Positions 18,741 to 27,956 are shown, counted from the first letter of the stretch. The stretch: DNA of 64,000 nucleotides from a candidate division BRC1 bacterium HGW-BRC1-1 (GCA_002842095.1 PHCB01000011.1:32481-96480), one strand, 5' to 3'. Numbers and translations: made by a program. The notes: generated by a model from the sequence alone, not told the origin.

Positions 18741-19508
18741 ATGCGAAAAATCTATCTTCTCCCCAACCTCTTCACCACCGCCAGCCTGTTTTGCGGATTG
18801 CTGGCAATTCTCAATGTGTTCAATGTTTCCTTCAGCGGCGATCTTGAAACCCACCGCTACGAGATCAGCTGCTGGCTGATTCTCGGCGCCGCAGTTTTAG
18901 ATATGCTCGACGGATGGGTGGCCCGTATGACCCATACCGAAAGCTCATTCGGCGTGCAGTATGATTCGCTGGCGGACCTCGTAGCCTTCGGCGTGGCACC
19001 GGCGGTTCTGATATACACACGTCTCGTTGAAATGGAAAACCTTCAAGCCGCTGAGGTGATCACCACCGTCTATGTTATTTGCGGTGCGCTGCGTCTGGCG
19101 AGGTTCAACGTTCAGAAGTATAGGATCGAAAAACTTTCCTTTACCGGTCTCCCGATCCCGGCAGCAGCCGGCGCCGTGGTTTCCAGCTTCCTCTATTTCC
19201 AGACCATAGACCCCGAATGGAACAAGGAGTTCGTCCTGCGGGTTTTGCCCGTCTTCATGATGCTGCTGTCCTATCTCATGGTCAGTAACGTCAACTACTT
19301 CAGCTTCAAACAGCTTCACCTCGAACGTCGGAAACCGTTCAACGTTCTTCCGGTGGTCGCTCTGTTCTTGGCTGGAATGTTCCTCTTGAAGAACCATATC
19401 CCCGACGTCGTTTTCTTCGGGTTCTGCGGATACATCATTTGGGGCTTGGTTGCTGCTTTGATTTCCAAAATGAAGAAGACCGAAAAAGTTCCTCCGCCCT
19501 CCGTTTAA
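18741..19508 (+). CDS. pssA: CDP-diacylglycerol-serine O-phosphatidyltransferase
   Basis: 255 residues, multi-pass membrane protein. The CDP-alcohol phosphotransferase signature D-G-x2-A-R-x8-G-x3-D-x3-D is complete: D57-G58, A61-R62, G71, D75, D79. It condenses CDP-diacylglycerol with serine to phosphatidylserine, which Psd then decarboxylates. The start 'MRKIYLLPNLFTTASLFCG' is typical of PssA. It is the last gene of the mltG-psd-pssA operon and converges on a secreted unknown. Confidence 0.95.
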   Translation: MRKIYLLPNLFTTASLFCGLLAILNVFNVSFSGDLETHRYEISCWLILGAAVLDMLDGWVARMTHTESSFGVQYDSLADLVAFGVAPAVLIYTRLVEMENLQAAEVITTVYVICGALRLARFNVQKYRIEKLSFTGLPIPAAAGAVVSSFLYFQTIDPEWNKEFVLRVLPVFMMLLSYLMVSNVNYFSFKQLHLERRKPFNVLPVVALFLAGMFLLKNHIPDVVFFGFCGYIIWGLVAALISKMKKTEKVPPPSV

Positions 19509-19550
19509 TTCCACCCCAGCCTGATGGTGACATCTGGCGAACCGGCCTGA

Positions 19551-20636
19551 TTAAGGATCTTCGGCATCGCCGGAAGTGGATGACGACTCGGAATCTTCAT
19601 AAAAATTAGGAGTTACCCCTTTTTGTTTCGGGTCCCCCGGACCCGATTCCAAGGCATCGTCCTCTCCTTCATCCGGGGAAGATTCGGGTTTTTCTATCGT
19701 CCCCGTCGTCTCCTTACCCGCGAAAGACTTGTCACTTATGTTCTCCAATCTTCCCTGCGCCACCGTAACCGGAGACGAAGTCACCCCGTCCTGGGGTGCA
19801 GTAAAGGACTGCACGATAAACTTCCCCTCACCCTGCCACTTTACACGCAAATCCGGTGGTGGGCTTTCCTTCAACATTGCCTGAATGTTGGCAGGCAGAG
19901 GGTATCGCTTGACGCGATTAAACATCTCCGCCGCCGACTCGGCCCCCGCCGGGAAATAAATGACCTCTGCCCGGCCGTCTACCTGCGCGACGAAAATTGC
20001 CCCGTGGGAAGTTTCTATGTCCGCATCGGACAATATGTCGATTCGTGAGATGCCCCGTTGCTTGCGATAAGCATTGTAAGTCTCGATGGCCACCGCCACT
20101 TCGCGCACGAAATCGGCCATAAAAAACCCGGCCTCATTATCCGGAACGGTGCGCAGCAAGATGGGAAACAAAGAAGTGCGTCCCCGCGAGATATTGGCAA
20201 TCGATGCGCTGGAAACAGCATCGCTGGAAGCCGCGCTGAATATCCAATCCGTACGCGGGTCGGGCGCCACAATCTCCAACAGGTAACCTCTCCCCGACGG
20301 TGCATGGACATAATAAAAACCACTTCCATTGTGCCCAATAAAACTGTCGCACGCGACCCACTCATCGTCCAACCAAAGCAAATTGGCGGGAGATGGATTA
20401 ATTTCCGGAACGTCCACGGATCGCAGAAACTTGCCGGATTTGTCATAAATCCGCATCGAAAGCAAACCCACGAAACCGGCCTCGTCCCATTGGACATTTG
20501 CCGCCAGGACACCATTGGGAGCTGGCTTGGGTTCAGGGAGAAGTGTTCGAGGAGCCGCTGTAGCGTCCTGGATCCATGCTGTGACAAGCAGCAGTGATAG
20601 GGTCAAAACCAGAAATTTTTTAGAGATTCGTACCAT
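19551..20636 (-). CDS. secreted protein of unknown function with acidic C-terminus
   Basis: 361 residues from the ATG giving MVRISKKFL; a TTG two codons earlier is also open. A signal peptide spans about residues 1-27 (ending ATAA). The middle has a beta-rich region with 'SMRIYDKSGKFLRSVDVPE' and 'VACDSFIGHNGSGFYYVHAP', reminiscent of a propeller-like or regulatory fold but not assignable. The last 60 residues are Glu/Asp/Ser-rich and probably disordered. No catalytic motif is evident. It is transcribed toward pssA and not obviously linked to a partner. Confidence 0.7.
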   Translation of the reverse strand: MVRISKKFLVLTLSLLLVTAWIQDATAAPRTLLPEPKPAPNGVLAANVQWDEAGFVGLLSMRIYDKSGKFLRSVDVPEINPSPANLLWLDDEWVACDSFIGHNGSGFYYVHAPSGRGYLLEIVAPDPRTDWIFSAASSDAVSSASIANISRGRTSLFPILLRTVPDNEAGFFMADFVREVAVAIETYNAYRKQRGISRIDILSDADIETSHGAIFVAQVDGRAEVIYFPAGAESAAEMFNRVKRYPLPANIQAMLKESPPPDLRVKWQGEGKFIVQSFTAPQDGVTSSPVTVAQGRLENISDKSFAGKETTGTIEKPESSPDEGEDDALESGPGDPKQKGVTPNFYEDSESSSTSGDAEDP

Positions 20637-20718
20637 GCTCAATTCAGACGATCGTTGTTGTTTGTATTGGACTGCAAAATAGTTGAGTCGCTTGGAGGAT
20701 GCAAGTCTTCCTCACAAC

Positions 20719-20755
20719 AAAAAAGCACCGACCGCTTCATGACACGGTCGGTGCT
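20719..20755 (-). terminator. Rho-independent terminator after secreted unknown gene
   Basis: On the minus strand an 11-pair perfect stem (AGCACCGACCG / CGGTCGGTGCT) with a ten-base loop is followed by six T. It lies 45 bases after the stop of the gene beginning at 21714. Confidence 0.92.
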
Positions 20756-20799
20756 ACGTTTACGAAATTCATGTGCGACCGTTTGCACGGCAATAAAAA

Positions 20800-21714
20800 C
20801 TAATCCTGTTTGGCTCCGGGAGGAGGGGTGGGGGCCGCATTGCGCTTCTGAAGTTCTTCTTCTGTGACCTCTTCGCGAACGATCTTTACTGTAACTTCTT
20901 TTTCGCCACCCTCGAAAACAAATGATCCGTCGTCGACGATGGGCACATAGGGCTTGTCTCCCGAGTCGGGAGCGGGTTTGGTCGGTTCGCCAAACGCGTC
21001 ATAACGCTGGGTGAATACGTCGTGATAGACGTAAGTCCCGAGTTCACTTACAGTGGGCGGGTGGGATTCGTAAATTTCCCCATTCTTGCCACGAAGCTTA
21101 ATTATCGCAGGATACGGCAGAGGTTTACCGTCTTCAGCCAATGCCTTCACGGTGACACGGTTGACGGCTCCGAGAATCATTTCGCCAAATTCTGAGACCG
21201 GGGGCTTGATGATCCGATTTTCGATTACGAAACCACCGGGAAGTGCTCCATTCACGACGGCCAGACCTTGCTCCGCACTTCGCTTCATGAGTGCCACGCG
21301 CTTGTCGATCTGTTCCTTGGTCAGTTTTTTCGCGACGGCCTGACTATCAGCGCCGGGCTTCAGGTCAGAAGTCACATTCTCGAAAGGATCGTAAACTAAC
21401 AGGTAGTTTCCGGGAGCCATTTCCAGCGAGAAACTGCCACCCTTATCAATGGCAACGGCCGCTTCAGCCATCTCTTTCACACGAGCCATGGCGCCCTCAG
21501 TGGGAATCTCGGAAATGCGGCGTTGGAAAACGAAATACACGACGCCACCGGTCGTTGGGACATCAGCTTCCAGAAGCAGACGACCTGAAACTTGGGTTAA
21601 CTCCGGCGGCTTGACCGACTCGGAAGTTGGCTTGGCGGAGTCTTGGGCACCAGCGGTCGCAATACCACCAGCCAGTAGACCAATCGTGACTACTTCTCGC
21701 ACGTTTTTGAACAT
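20800..21714 (-). CDS. secreted protein of unknown function
   Basis: 304 residues with a signal peptide (about 1-23, ending AGA). The first 120 residues of the mature part contain 'VSGRLLLEADVPTTGGVVYF' and 'GGSFSLEMAPGNYLLVYDP'. This resembles the carboxypeptidase regulatory-like or prealbumin-like beta-sandwich in which a value is formatted and bounded. A second similar strand pattern follows around 'GAVNRVTVKALAEDGKPLPY'. There are no catalytic residues, cysteines or membrane helices. GGAG stands eight bases before the ATG and a strong terminator follows, so it is a complete single gene. Function unknown. Confidence 0.78.
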   Translation of the reverse strand: MFKNVREVVTIGLLAGGIATAGAQDSAKPTSESVKPPELTQVSGRLLLEADVPTTGGVVYFVFQRRISEIPTEGAMARVKEMAEAAVAIDKGGSFSLEMAPGNYLLVYDPFENVTSDLKPGADSQAVAKKLTKEQIDKRVALMKRSAEQGLAVVNGALPGGFVIENRIIKPPVSEFGEMILGAVNRVTVKALAEDGKPLPYPAIIKLRGKNGEIYESHPPTVSELGTYVYHDVFTQRYDAFGEPTKPAPDSGDKPYVPIVDDGSFVFEGGEKEVTVKIVREEVTEEELQKRNAAPTPPPGAKQD

Positions 21715-21859
21715 GTTGTTGTCTCCAATAAGTTGAACTCTGTACGGGGACCTGACACGACTGCCCCAGATAGTCGGGCGTTTGCATGCCCTGCATCATT
21801 TTTAGCAAGGATAGTGCCCGAGTTTTAAAGCGTTGGCTAAAGCGAGAGCAGAATATCAG

Positions 21860-22564
21860 TCACTTGATATTCTGCAGACGATAATCACCCTCGGGGAATT
21901 CAACCGCGACGCACATCTCGCAAATTCTCGATGCGATACGGGGGCCGATTTGCGCCCTCAGTTCATCCAGGGTTCGATTGGTCGTTATGATTGTTGCCGT
22001 ATCATTTTGATAACGGCCATTGATAAGAACATACAACCGATCAATGACATAATCACTCACCCGCTCAGCCCCCAAGTCATCCAAAACCAACAAATCAGCG
22101 TTAGTGGCTTCATCAAACAGATCAGCCTCGGTCAGCTCGGCGTCATCGCGCATCAGCCGCCGAAGTTCCAGAAACAGCTCGGGAACGTTCCAATACAGAC
22201 CGGTGTACCCACGGCGTATGACATCTTTCAGAATACCCACCGCCACATGGGTTTTACCCGTTCCTTCCTTCCCCATCAGCAACAGTCCCCGACCGGGGTG
22301 GTCCGCATGCCGTCCACGAAAAGTTTGAACAAATTGGCCGGCACCGGTCACTATCTCTTTGTGCCGTCTTGACTTAGATTGAAAACCTTCAAGTGATTTT
22401 TGAAGGAACTTGCGAGGAATGCGCGCATCGCGAAAAGCATTTAGGGTCCGATGATCGAGACGGCAATCACAAGGGGCCGCCCCCTCATCTGTCACAACAT
22501 ATCCAACTCCCCCACATTTCGGGCAGAGGGCTGGCGCTATTTTATTGGCGATTTTCCTGGGCAT
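21860..22564 (-). CDS. DnaC/DnaI-type helicase-loader ATPase
   Basis: 234 residues. An N-terminal zinc-finger-like element has C14-x2-C17 and C32-x-C34. The AAA+ core carries Walker A 'GKEGTGKT' (98-105), Walker B 'LLVLDDLGAE' (about 158-167), a sensor-1 region 'TIITTNRTLDEL', and the arginine region 'GPRIASRICEM'. There is no transposase nearby, so it is not an IstB helper of IS21. The arrangement of an N-terminal Cys module plus a DnaC-like ATPase is that of DnaI. Its start overlaps the end of the upstream DnaD-like gene by 23 bases, so the two are coupled. Helicase loading is inferred from family and neighbour. Confidence 0.85.
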   Translation of the reverse strand: MPRKIANKIAPALCPKCGGVGYVVTDEGAAPCDCRLDHRTLNAFRDARIPRKFLQKSLEGFQSKSRRHKEIVTGAGQFVQTFRGRHADHPGRGLLLMGKEGTGKTHVAVGILKDVIRRGYTGLYWNVPELFLELRRLMRDDAELTEADLFDEATNADLLVLDDLGAERVSDYVIDRLYVLINGRYQNDTATIITTNRTLDELRAQIGPRIASRICEMCVAVEFPEGDYRLQNIK

Positions 22565-23210
22565 TTTTTTGACGGCTTCGGACCAACTCCTTAACGACCC
22601 AACTCAAAGAGTGGATTTCATTTTGCTGCGCACGACGAAACTGACGCCGCAATGCATCCAACGGGTATCTCTCGCGGATCAATTTCAACTCGTCCAGAAT
22701 GAAAGCGTTCATTTTCAATCCGACTGTGTTGAAATACAGATCAACCACTTCCTGCAACACCGGATCAACCCTCGGGTTGGTCTCGCCCTGTTCACGCGTT
22801 TCGATCTCTGCCCAGGGAGCACTGTAGCGGAATGCCCGAGGGTCATTCGGAAACAGCGAGGGCCACTTTGTCAGGATTTCAGCCATTCCATCGGGAGTTT
22901 CCAAGGGAATACGGATCCGGATAAGAGCCTCTTCTTCGTTGGTCTCCGGCAAAAAACAGGAAATCAGTTTTAGCTTTCGAAGCGAAAGAATGGCTTTTCG
23001 CGCCGCTCCGGGAGCCACGCCGCTTCGCCAACCCAACTCATCCAGCGTGATCTCCACTGTGTCCGGGATCAGGTTGCCTTCCAGATCCAATTCGACAATT
23101 TTTTTGAACACAGGCCAAGCCGCACCACCGCGTACCTTTGCGGCCAGGATGCTCGGCAACCCGCTGAATTCCAGCCACAACGGGAAAATTGCCTGCGGTT
23201 CAGTGATCAT
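22542..23210 (-). CDS. DnaD-like replication protein (winged helix plus DnaD-like tail)
   Basis: 222 residues. The N-terminal half contains 'VEITLDELGWRSGVAPGAAR' and 'AILSLRKLKLISCFLPE', a winged-helix pattern as in replication initiators. The C-terminal region 'VDLYFNTVGLKMNAFILDEL' to 'RRAQQNEIHSLSWVVKEL' looks like the helical DnaD/DnaB-type domain (PF07261 class). Immediate overlap with a DnaI-like ATPase supports a role in primosome assembly. The family call is moderate, as DnaD domains are short and divergent. It could also be a different winged-helix regulator. Confidence 0.6.
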   Translation of the reverse strand: MITEPQAIFPLWLEFSGLPSILAAKVRGGAAWPVFKKIVELDLEGNLIPDTVEITLDELGWRSGVAPGAARKAILSLRKLKLISCFLPETNEEEALIRIRIPLETPDGMAEILTKWPSLFPNDPRAFRYSAPWAEIETREQGETNPRVDPVLQEVVDLYFNTVGLKMNAFILDELKLIRERYPLDALRRQFRRAQQNEIHSLSWVVKELVRSRQKNAQENRQ

Positions 23211-23225
23211 CAGGACCTTTCCGGT

Positions 23226-24356
23226 CTATTCCAGATTACGGTCGGTCTTGATGTCGCGCGGGTAGCTACCCATTATGCGCATGTTCCGCGTGTGAGTTCC
23301 CAAAGCCTCGAGCGCCTCACTGACCTTGGCCTCACTCTGATGACCCTCCATATCCACAAAGAACACAAGGTCCCAGGCTTTGCGGCGCGTCGGTCGGCTC
23401 TCAATCTTGGTCAGGTTGATGCCGCGCTCGGCAAACGCTTGCAGAAGGTCAAACAGAGCTCCCGGTCGATCCTGGATGGAGAACATTACGCTGGTCTTGT
23501 CCTGACCTGTCGGCTGTGACTTCTGTTTTCCGATCACGAGGAAGCGTGTTGTGTTATCCTTCATATCCTCGATGCCCGCAGCCAGAACCGGTACGTTGAA
23601 CATGCGCGCGGCAATGTCACTGCCGATGGCAGCGGCATAATCGCGACTGCTGGCCAGTTCGACGCCCTTCGCCGTGCTTGCCACTTCGATGTGCTGGGCG
23701 GCGGGCAGGTTTTCCTTGAGCCAGATCTGACACTGCAAAAACACTTCAGACTTGGAGTAGATGGTTTTGATCCGCGAGAGCGGGTTCTTCGAGATCAGGT
23801 TCTGATGGATGTTCAAATAGATCTCGCTGCAGATCAGCAGATCGTATTCGAGGAACATATCCAGCGTGGTGTGGATGACGCCTCCCGTGGAATTCTCAAT
23901 GGGCACCACGCCGAAGTCGATCCAATCGCGATCCATCGCGAGGAAGACGTCCACGATGGAATTGAACGTTTTTAATTCTGCGGAATTTCCAAATTCGCTC
24001 AAGGCAGCAAGATGCGAGAAGGTTGCTTCCGGCCCCAGGTAACCCACCGTTGTGGGCTTTTCCCGAGCCAGACACCCCGACATAATTTCCACGTAGACGT
24101 TACGGAGACTTTCTTGCGGGAACGAGCTATTGCTCATTGATATCGCGTTTTGGATGACCTGCTTCTGGCGTGATGGATCGAAAAACTTCTGCTTGCCGAC
24201 CGAAATCTTGGCCTGACCAATTTCTCTGGCCACCTCCGCCCTCTCATCGAGAAGAGAAACGAGTTGCTTGTCGATGCTATCGATTTTGGTGCGATAATCA
24301 TCGATAGATTTACCACTCGATGCCCCCTGGGGGGGATTGCTTTTTTCGGTACTCAT
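23226..24356 (-). CDS. pheA: bifunctional chorismate mutase / prephenate dehydratase
   Basis: 376 residues in three domains. Chorismate mutase is at about 17-103 ('IDSIDKQLVSLLDERAEVAR'). Prephenate dehydratase is at about 104-285 ('VGYLGPEATFSHLAA', 'VPIENSTGGVIHTTLDMF', 'NTTRFLVIGKQ'). A C-terminal ACT domain follows ('FSIQDRPGALFDLLQAFAE', 'NLTKIESRPTRRK'), the usual phenylalanine-sensing site. It makes phenylpyruvate from chorismate for phenylalanine synthesis. Six bases separate it from the upstream cupin gene. Confidence 0.96.
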   Translation of the reverse strand: MSTEKSNPPQGASSGKSIDDYRTKIDSIDKQLVSLLDERAEVAREIGQAKISVGKQKFFDPSRQKQVIQNAISMSNSSFPQESLRNVYVEIMSGCLAREKPTTVGYLGPEATFSHLAALSEFGNSAELKTFNSIVDVFLAMDRDWIDFGVVPIENSTGGVIHTTLDMFLEYDLLICSEIYLNIHQNLISKNPLSRIKTIYSKSEVFLQCQIWLKENLPAAQHIEVASTAKGVELASSRDYAAAIGSDIAARMFNVPVLAAGIEDMKDNTTRFLVIGKQKSQPTGQDKTSVMFSIQDRPGALFDLLQAFAERGINLTKIESRPTRRKAWDLVFFVDMEGHQSEAKVSEALEALGTHTRNMRIMGSYPRDIKTDRNLE

Positions 24357-24362
24357 CAGCTT

Positions 24363-24830
24363 TCAGCCGTCCTTTCGAGACCAGTCATAAGGGACCTCAC
24401 CGCTATGCGGTTCAAGCCGAATCTCGTCCGGGTCCTGATGGTTATAAACATTAGTTGGGAGGTTAACCACGAGAGCCTCGTGCTCACTGATACATTTGAA
24501 ACCGTGATAAACGCCCGCGGGGATTTTCAAAATCATGGGATTAAAATCGCCCATGAAAAACTCGTTAACCACACCCTTGGTTTCCGACTCTTCCCGTGCA
24601 TCGTAGAGGACGATCTTCATCATTCCGCGCACGACCACGAAATGGTCGTCCTGAAACTTGTGATAATGCCATGCCTTAACAACGCCCGGATAGGCCGTCG
24701 TTAAATAGCACTGTCCGAAATTATCGAACATCTCTTCATCGGAGCGGAGCATCTCCATCAACCGTCCCCGCTCGTCGCAATGCACCGATAGCTTCTTGGT
24801 GCGAACACCGGATATTATGGGCTTGTCCAT
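24363..24830 (-). CDS. dTDP-4-dehydrorhamnose 3,5-epimerase-like cupin
   Basis: 155 residues from the ATG giving MDKPIISGVRTKKL; the frame is open 23 codons upstream but without family match. The cupin core shows 'HCDERGRLMEML', 'KAWHYHKFQDDHFVVVRG' and 'IPAGVYHGFKCISEHEALV', as in RmlC-type sugar epimerases. Members act on nucleotide-activated keto-sugars or are unassigned relatives. It is immediately upstream of pheA, although no sugar-nucleotide genes are near. The precise substrate is not determinable. Confidence 0.83.
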   Translation of the reverse strand: MDKPIISGVRTKKLSVHCDERGRLMEMLRSDEEMFDNFGQCYLTTAYPGVVKAWHYHKFQDDHFVVVRGMMKIVLYDAREESETKGVVNEFFMGDFNPMILKIPAGVYHGFKCISEHEALVVNLPTNVYNHQDPDEIRLEPHSGEVPYDWSRKDG

Positions 24831-24996
24831 GACCAATGAAATAATAGTCACCGCAAGCCGCACGCAACAGCAAATCGGCTTCGAAGACCATGAATTCACT
24901 TATGCTTGCAGGTCGCTCTCCATCCGATGCGAGTGAAACACGGCAACGATTGATGCGAGGCACCCCTCGCCCTTGCCGCAAGATGAGGTGGAAAAC

Positions 24997-25389
24997 ATGA
25001 ACGGTTGGATGACAGCAGGCTTGGTTGGTTTGGGTGGAGCCCTTGGTTCCCTGGCACGTTATGGCGTAACCCGACTATCATATCGCCTCTGGGGAGCGGC
25101 CTTTCCCTGGGGCACCATCATTGTGAATGTATCCGGCGCCTTTCTGCTCGGGTTCGTCGCGACTTACCTTTTTTCGCGCTTCTCTTTTCTGGCCGAGGCA
25201 CTGCGCCTGTCCCTGGCCATTGGGTTTCTGGGAGCCTACACAACCTTCTCCACCTTCGAATGGGAGAGCCATCAACTATTCCAGACCGGAAATTGGTGGG
25301 CAGCGTCCGCTAATCTCATCGGAAGTGTAGCTGCCGGCCTCGTCGCAATTCGGCTCGGTGCGATGGCCGCCCAAGTTTGGAGCCAATAG
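24997..25389 (+). CDS. crcB: fluoride channel CrcB/Fluc
   Basis: 130 residues from the ATG after GAGGTGG; a TTG eight codons earlier is open but unlikely. Four membrane helices carry the Fluc blocks 'GLGGALGSLARYG' (first helix), 'GTIIVNVSGAFLLGF' and 'FLGAYTTFSTFEWE', the last holding the conserved TTFSTF. As a dimer it exports fluoride. It stands alone, divergent from the cupin/pheA pair and convergent with the photolyase fusion. I found no fluoride riboswitch in the upstream 160 bases. Confidence 0.96.
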   Translation: MNGWMTAGLVGLGGALGSLARYGVTRLSYRLWGAAFPWGTIIVNVSGAFLLGFVATYLFSRFSFLAEALRLSLAIGFLGAYTTFSTFEWESHQLFQTGNWWAASANLIGSVAAGLVAIRLGAMAAQVWSQ

Positions 25390-25409
25390 CCTCCGAATCA
25401 AACTCTTCA

Positions 25410-27791
25410 CTAAGGCAGGGACAACAACCAACCCGCGGCAGCATAACCCGACAGGGCTGCACCTTCAATGCGAGGACCACCCAAACCATCGCCCGCCACG
25501 ACGAGCGGTGGGTATTGCTGAACGGGCAAAATGGGTTGAGTTGAAAGCGTCTTGGGTAAGCTGAATTTCCAACGACGGAGAATCTGCTTTTTTATCGGAG
25601 ATGCAAGATAAGGCATAGCCGCCGCAGCCATGACGGGCGCAAGTTGCTCATCCGTCCAACCATAATGTTCCGCACTGAAATCGGGTTGGGCGTGGATCGT
25701 TACGGCATGAGCATTCGGCGAAATGCCCTTCATGTGGTTATCAGCGATCCAGGCGATGGGCCCGGTGTTGGCGGATAGCTTGATAGCTCCAGGATCTGGC
25801 AAACCGCTTGGTCCCTCCAAAATCGCGAGCAACGCAATGCACGGGTAATAGGTGATGGGGCCCAGTTTCTCCTGAAGTTCATCCGTAATTAGATCAGATG
25901 CGGCAAGTAGCTCCACCACCTGCGGCATGGGCATGGTTAAAATCAAAGACTTCCCATGCCAGCTTGCATCTTCCCCAGCGAACACTTCCCAGCCTTTGCT
26001 GGTTCGAGCAATGCGATCTGCTTTCACCTGAAGATGAACTTCAAGATCCTGGGCCAGATACTTGGGCCCCTGAGTCATTCCACGGGTCCCGCGAAATCTT
26101 GTATGGTGATCCGAATCATCCCCGACGTCCGCCCCCGAAAAACCGAAGCCCCAGCGACTGATTACTCCCGCGTCCGCCAAGTTGAGAACATTACGCCCGA
26201 AGACAGGGTCGCGGACCGTGAAGAACTGTGCCCCGTGATCAAAGACTCCCCCTTCGAATCTCCGCGTTGCCATGCGCCCACCCACTCCCCGAGCCTTGTC
26301 CAGGAGCACTGTTTGCACACCGTGATCCGCAAGAGTTCGGGCGGCAGACAAGCCGGCCATGCCGGCTCCGATGACGAGACAATCAGCAACTCCACCGCGC
26401 GGGCGCTTAACCCAGATCGTAAAATCCATGACATTCAGACGCCGCAAGTGCGCCTCGCTGCTTCGGGCGCGAACGGTTCCGAGACGTAGAGTGGCTTGCG
26501 GTTGCGGTGAATCGAACAATCCGAAACACCATTGAACTCCCCCGATAGAATTAGGGTCGGATCCATCCAGAGCATAACGATTATTGAGGTCGAGGGCCAG
26601 TTGAAGGCCTTCTCCGGCATCTTGCATCCAGGAAGCGATGCACTTGCCCCACGTCATGCGAACGTTGTTGTGGAGCGTGCCATGTCGGACGAGTGATTGT
26701 TGGACCAGATCGAACAACGGATCACCCGTCAGTCCACGCTCGATTTCATCCAGCGACGGACGCGAACGTCGGTGATTTGCCTGGTGGAACAAAGCCTCGC
26801 GGGCCCAGGGCGGCAAAGCTTCCAGAGTATCGTGTTCGGCGTGATACCTGCAAAAACAGTAGGACATCTCCCGCCAAACCGTCAGTTCATCTAGGAACTT
26901 GGAGGCACCGGCGGTATTGGAATCTCTCGCTTCCCGTGCAATCTGCCATGATGCAATCATCCCGTGATGAAGATACGGAGACAATCCACTTACAGCATGG
27001 GGCATTGCCGCGTCTGCTCGATCTTCAGCATATCGATCAAGAGGACCATCGAGAAAAGCTCTCCACCGATTTAGAGCGGTAGCCTCTCCCCCACGGATGT
27101 CATGAACCCGTCCCACCGAATGATCGATTTGCATGGAAGCAAGCAGACCGGGAATCTTTTCATCGGTAATCTCAGCAGATTCAAAGCCCGGATCACCCGA
27201 CCACTGCGCGGGGGTGTCGGACAAGTGAATCATCTGGTCGATCCAACCAGCGCGACGGGTAGCCGTTGATTTGCGAAATTGCGACGCACGATCTGAAGGG
27301 TGCCCGACAATTTGCATGGGAAGAATGCAAGCGGTATCCACGACATAAACAGGGCGACCCGATGATGCCGCCAGCTTTTCTCGCCACACCGGATAAGGTT
27401 CGCAGGGGAAATCCTCTGTAACAATCAGTCCAGCACGCTTGAACAACCCGAGCATCTCTGGGGGAACTTCGATCTCCCGATCCCGAACAATGTGAACCAA
27501 GTGGCGCATGCCACGCTCAACGAGAGCTTGGTGCAAAGCTGGTATGCCCTCAGCCACGAAGGCGATATGACGGTCTGAAGCGTGAGGAGATGAGGCAAAG
27601 ACTCCCTGATATATTAAGAAGGGCAATCCGCGATCCAGCGCGAAGGCGGCAGCAGCCTCAAGCGCCGGGTTTTCCGCAGACCGAAGTGCCGTTGCCATCC
27701 AGTAAACGACAAATTCTCCACCCGATTCGTCCCCGATATGCTCGAGCCGGATGCGACCTCCTTGCGGATTATCAGAAGATAGGATGTTCAT
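25410..27791 (-). CDS. class II photolyase-like domain fused to renalase-like flavoprotein
   Basis: 793 residues from the ATG; a TTG two codons earlier is also open. Residues about 20-454 are a photolyase of class II type: 'VVYWMATALRSAENPALEAA', 'FLDELTVWREMSYCFCRY' and 'LNNRYALDGSDPNSIGGVQW' (the FAD-site region near the end). Directly after, from about residue 455, comes a complete FAD-dependent oxidoreductase of the renalase / amine-oxidase group: 'DCLVIGAGMAGLSAA' is the dinucleotide-binding loop, 'GVGGRMATRR' the second FAD motif, and 'VVAGDGLGGPRIEGAALSGY' the C-terminal FAD block. No stop or Shine-Dalgarno lies at the junction. DNA repair coupled to flavin redox chemistry is inference. 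Loss of class II residues cannot be excluded by eye. Confidence 0.85.
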   Translation of the reverse strand: MNILSSDNPQGGRIRLEHIGDESGGEFVVYWMATALRSAENPALEAAAAFALDRGLPFLIYQGVFASSPHASDRHIAFVAEGIPALHQALVERGMRHLVHIVRDREIEVPPEMLGLFKRAGLIVTEDFPCEPYPVWREKLAASSGRPVYVVDTACILPMQIVGHPSDRASQFRKSTATRRAGWIDQMIHLSDTPAQWSGDPGFESAEITDEKIPGLLASMQIDHSVGRVHDIRGGEATALNRWRAFLDGPLDRYAEDRADAAMPHAVSGLSPYLHHGMIASWQIAREARDSNTAGASKFLDELTVWREMSYCFCRYHAEHDTLEALPPWAREALFHQANHRRSRPSLDEIERGLTGDPLFDLVQQSLVRHGTLHNNVRMTWGKCIASWMQDAGEGLQLALDLNNRYALDGSDPNSIGGVQWCFGLFDSPQPQATLRLGTVRARSSEAHLRRLNVMDFTIWVKRPRGGVADCLVIGAGMAGLSAARTLADHGVQTVLLDKARGVGGRMATRRFEGGVFDHGAQFFTVRDPVFGRNVLNLADAGVISRWGFGFSGADVGDDSDHHTRFRGTRGMTQGPKYLAQDLEVHLQVKADRIARTSKGWEVFAGEDASWHGKSLILTMPMPQVVELLAASDLITDELQEKLGPITYYPCIALLAILEGPSGLPDPGAIKLSANTGPIAWIADNHMKGISPNAHAVTIHAQPDFSAEHYGWTDEQLAPVMAAAAMPYLASPIKKQILRRWKFSLPKTLSTQPILPVQQYPPLVVAGDGLGGPRIEGAALSGYAAAGWLLSLP

Positions 27792-27956
27792 GATCAATTC
27801 TGGGAATGCAGACTGTTCTGCAATGGATGACTCCTTTGAGCAAGGTTTAACGGTTCAAGCTCGCCCCCGAAGATGAATCAAAGAATGATTTTTCCTTTCA
27901 CCCAGCCCTACTTCTTTCAATCATCAGAAGTGCTCTTACCACTACATGGAGTGCCC

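Noticed and set aside
21860..22564. IstB helper of an IS21-type insertion sequence
   Set aside because: No transposase, no terminal inverted repeats, and the N-terminal cysteine module plus the DnaD-like partner point to a chromosomal helicase loader.
24831..24996. Fluoride riboswitch upstream of crcB
   Set aside because: The conserved aptamer blocks are not visible; the gene has an ordinary Shine-Dalgarno.
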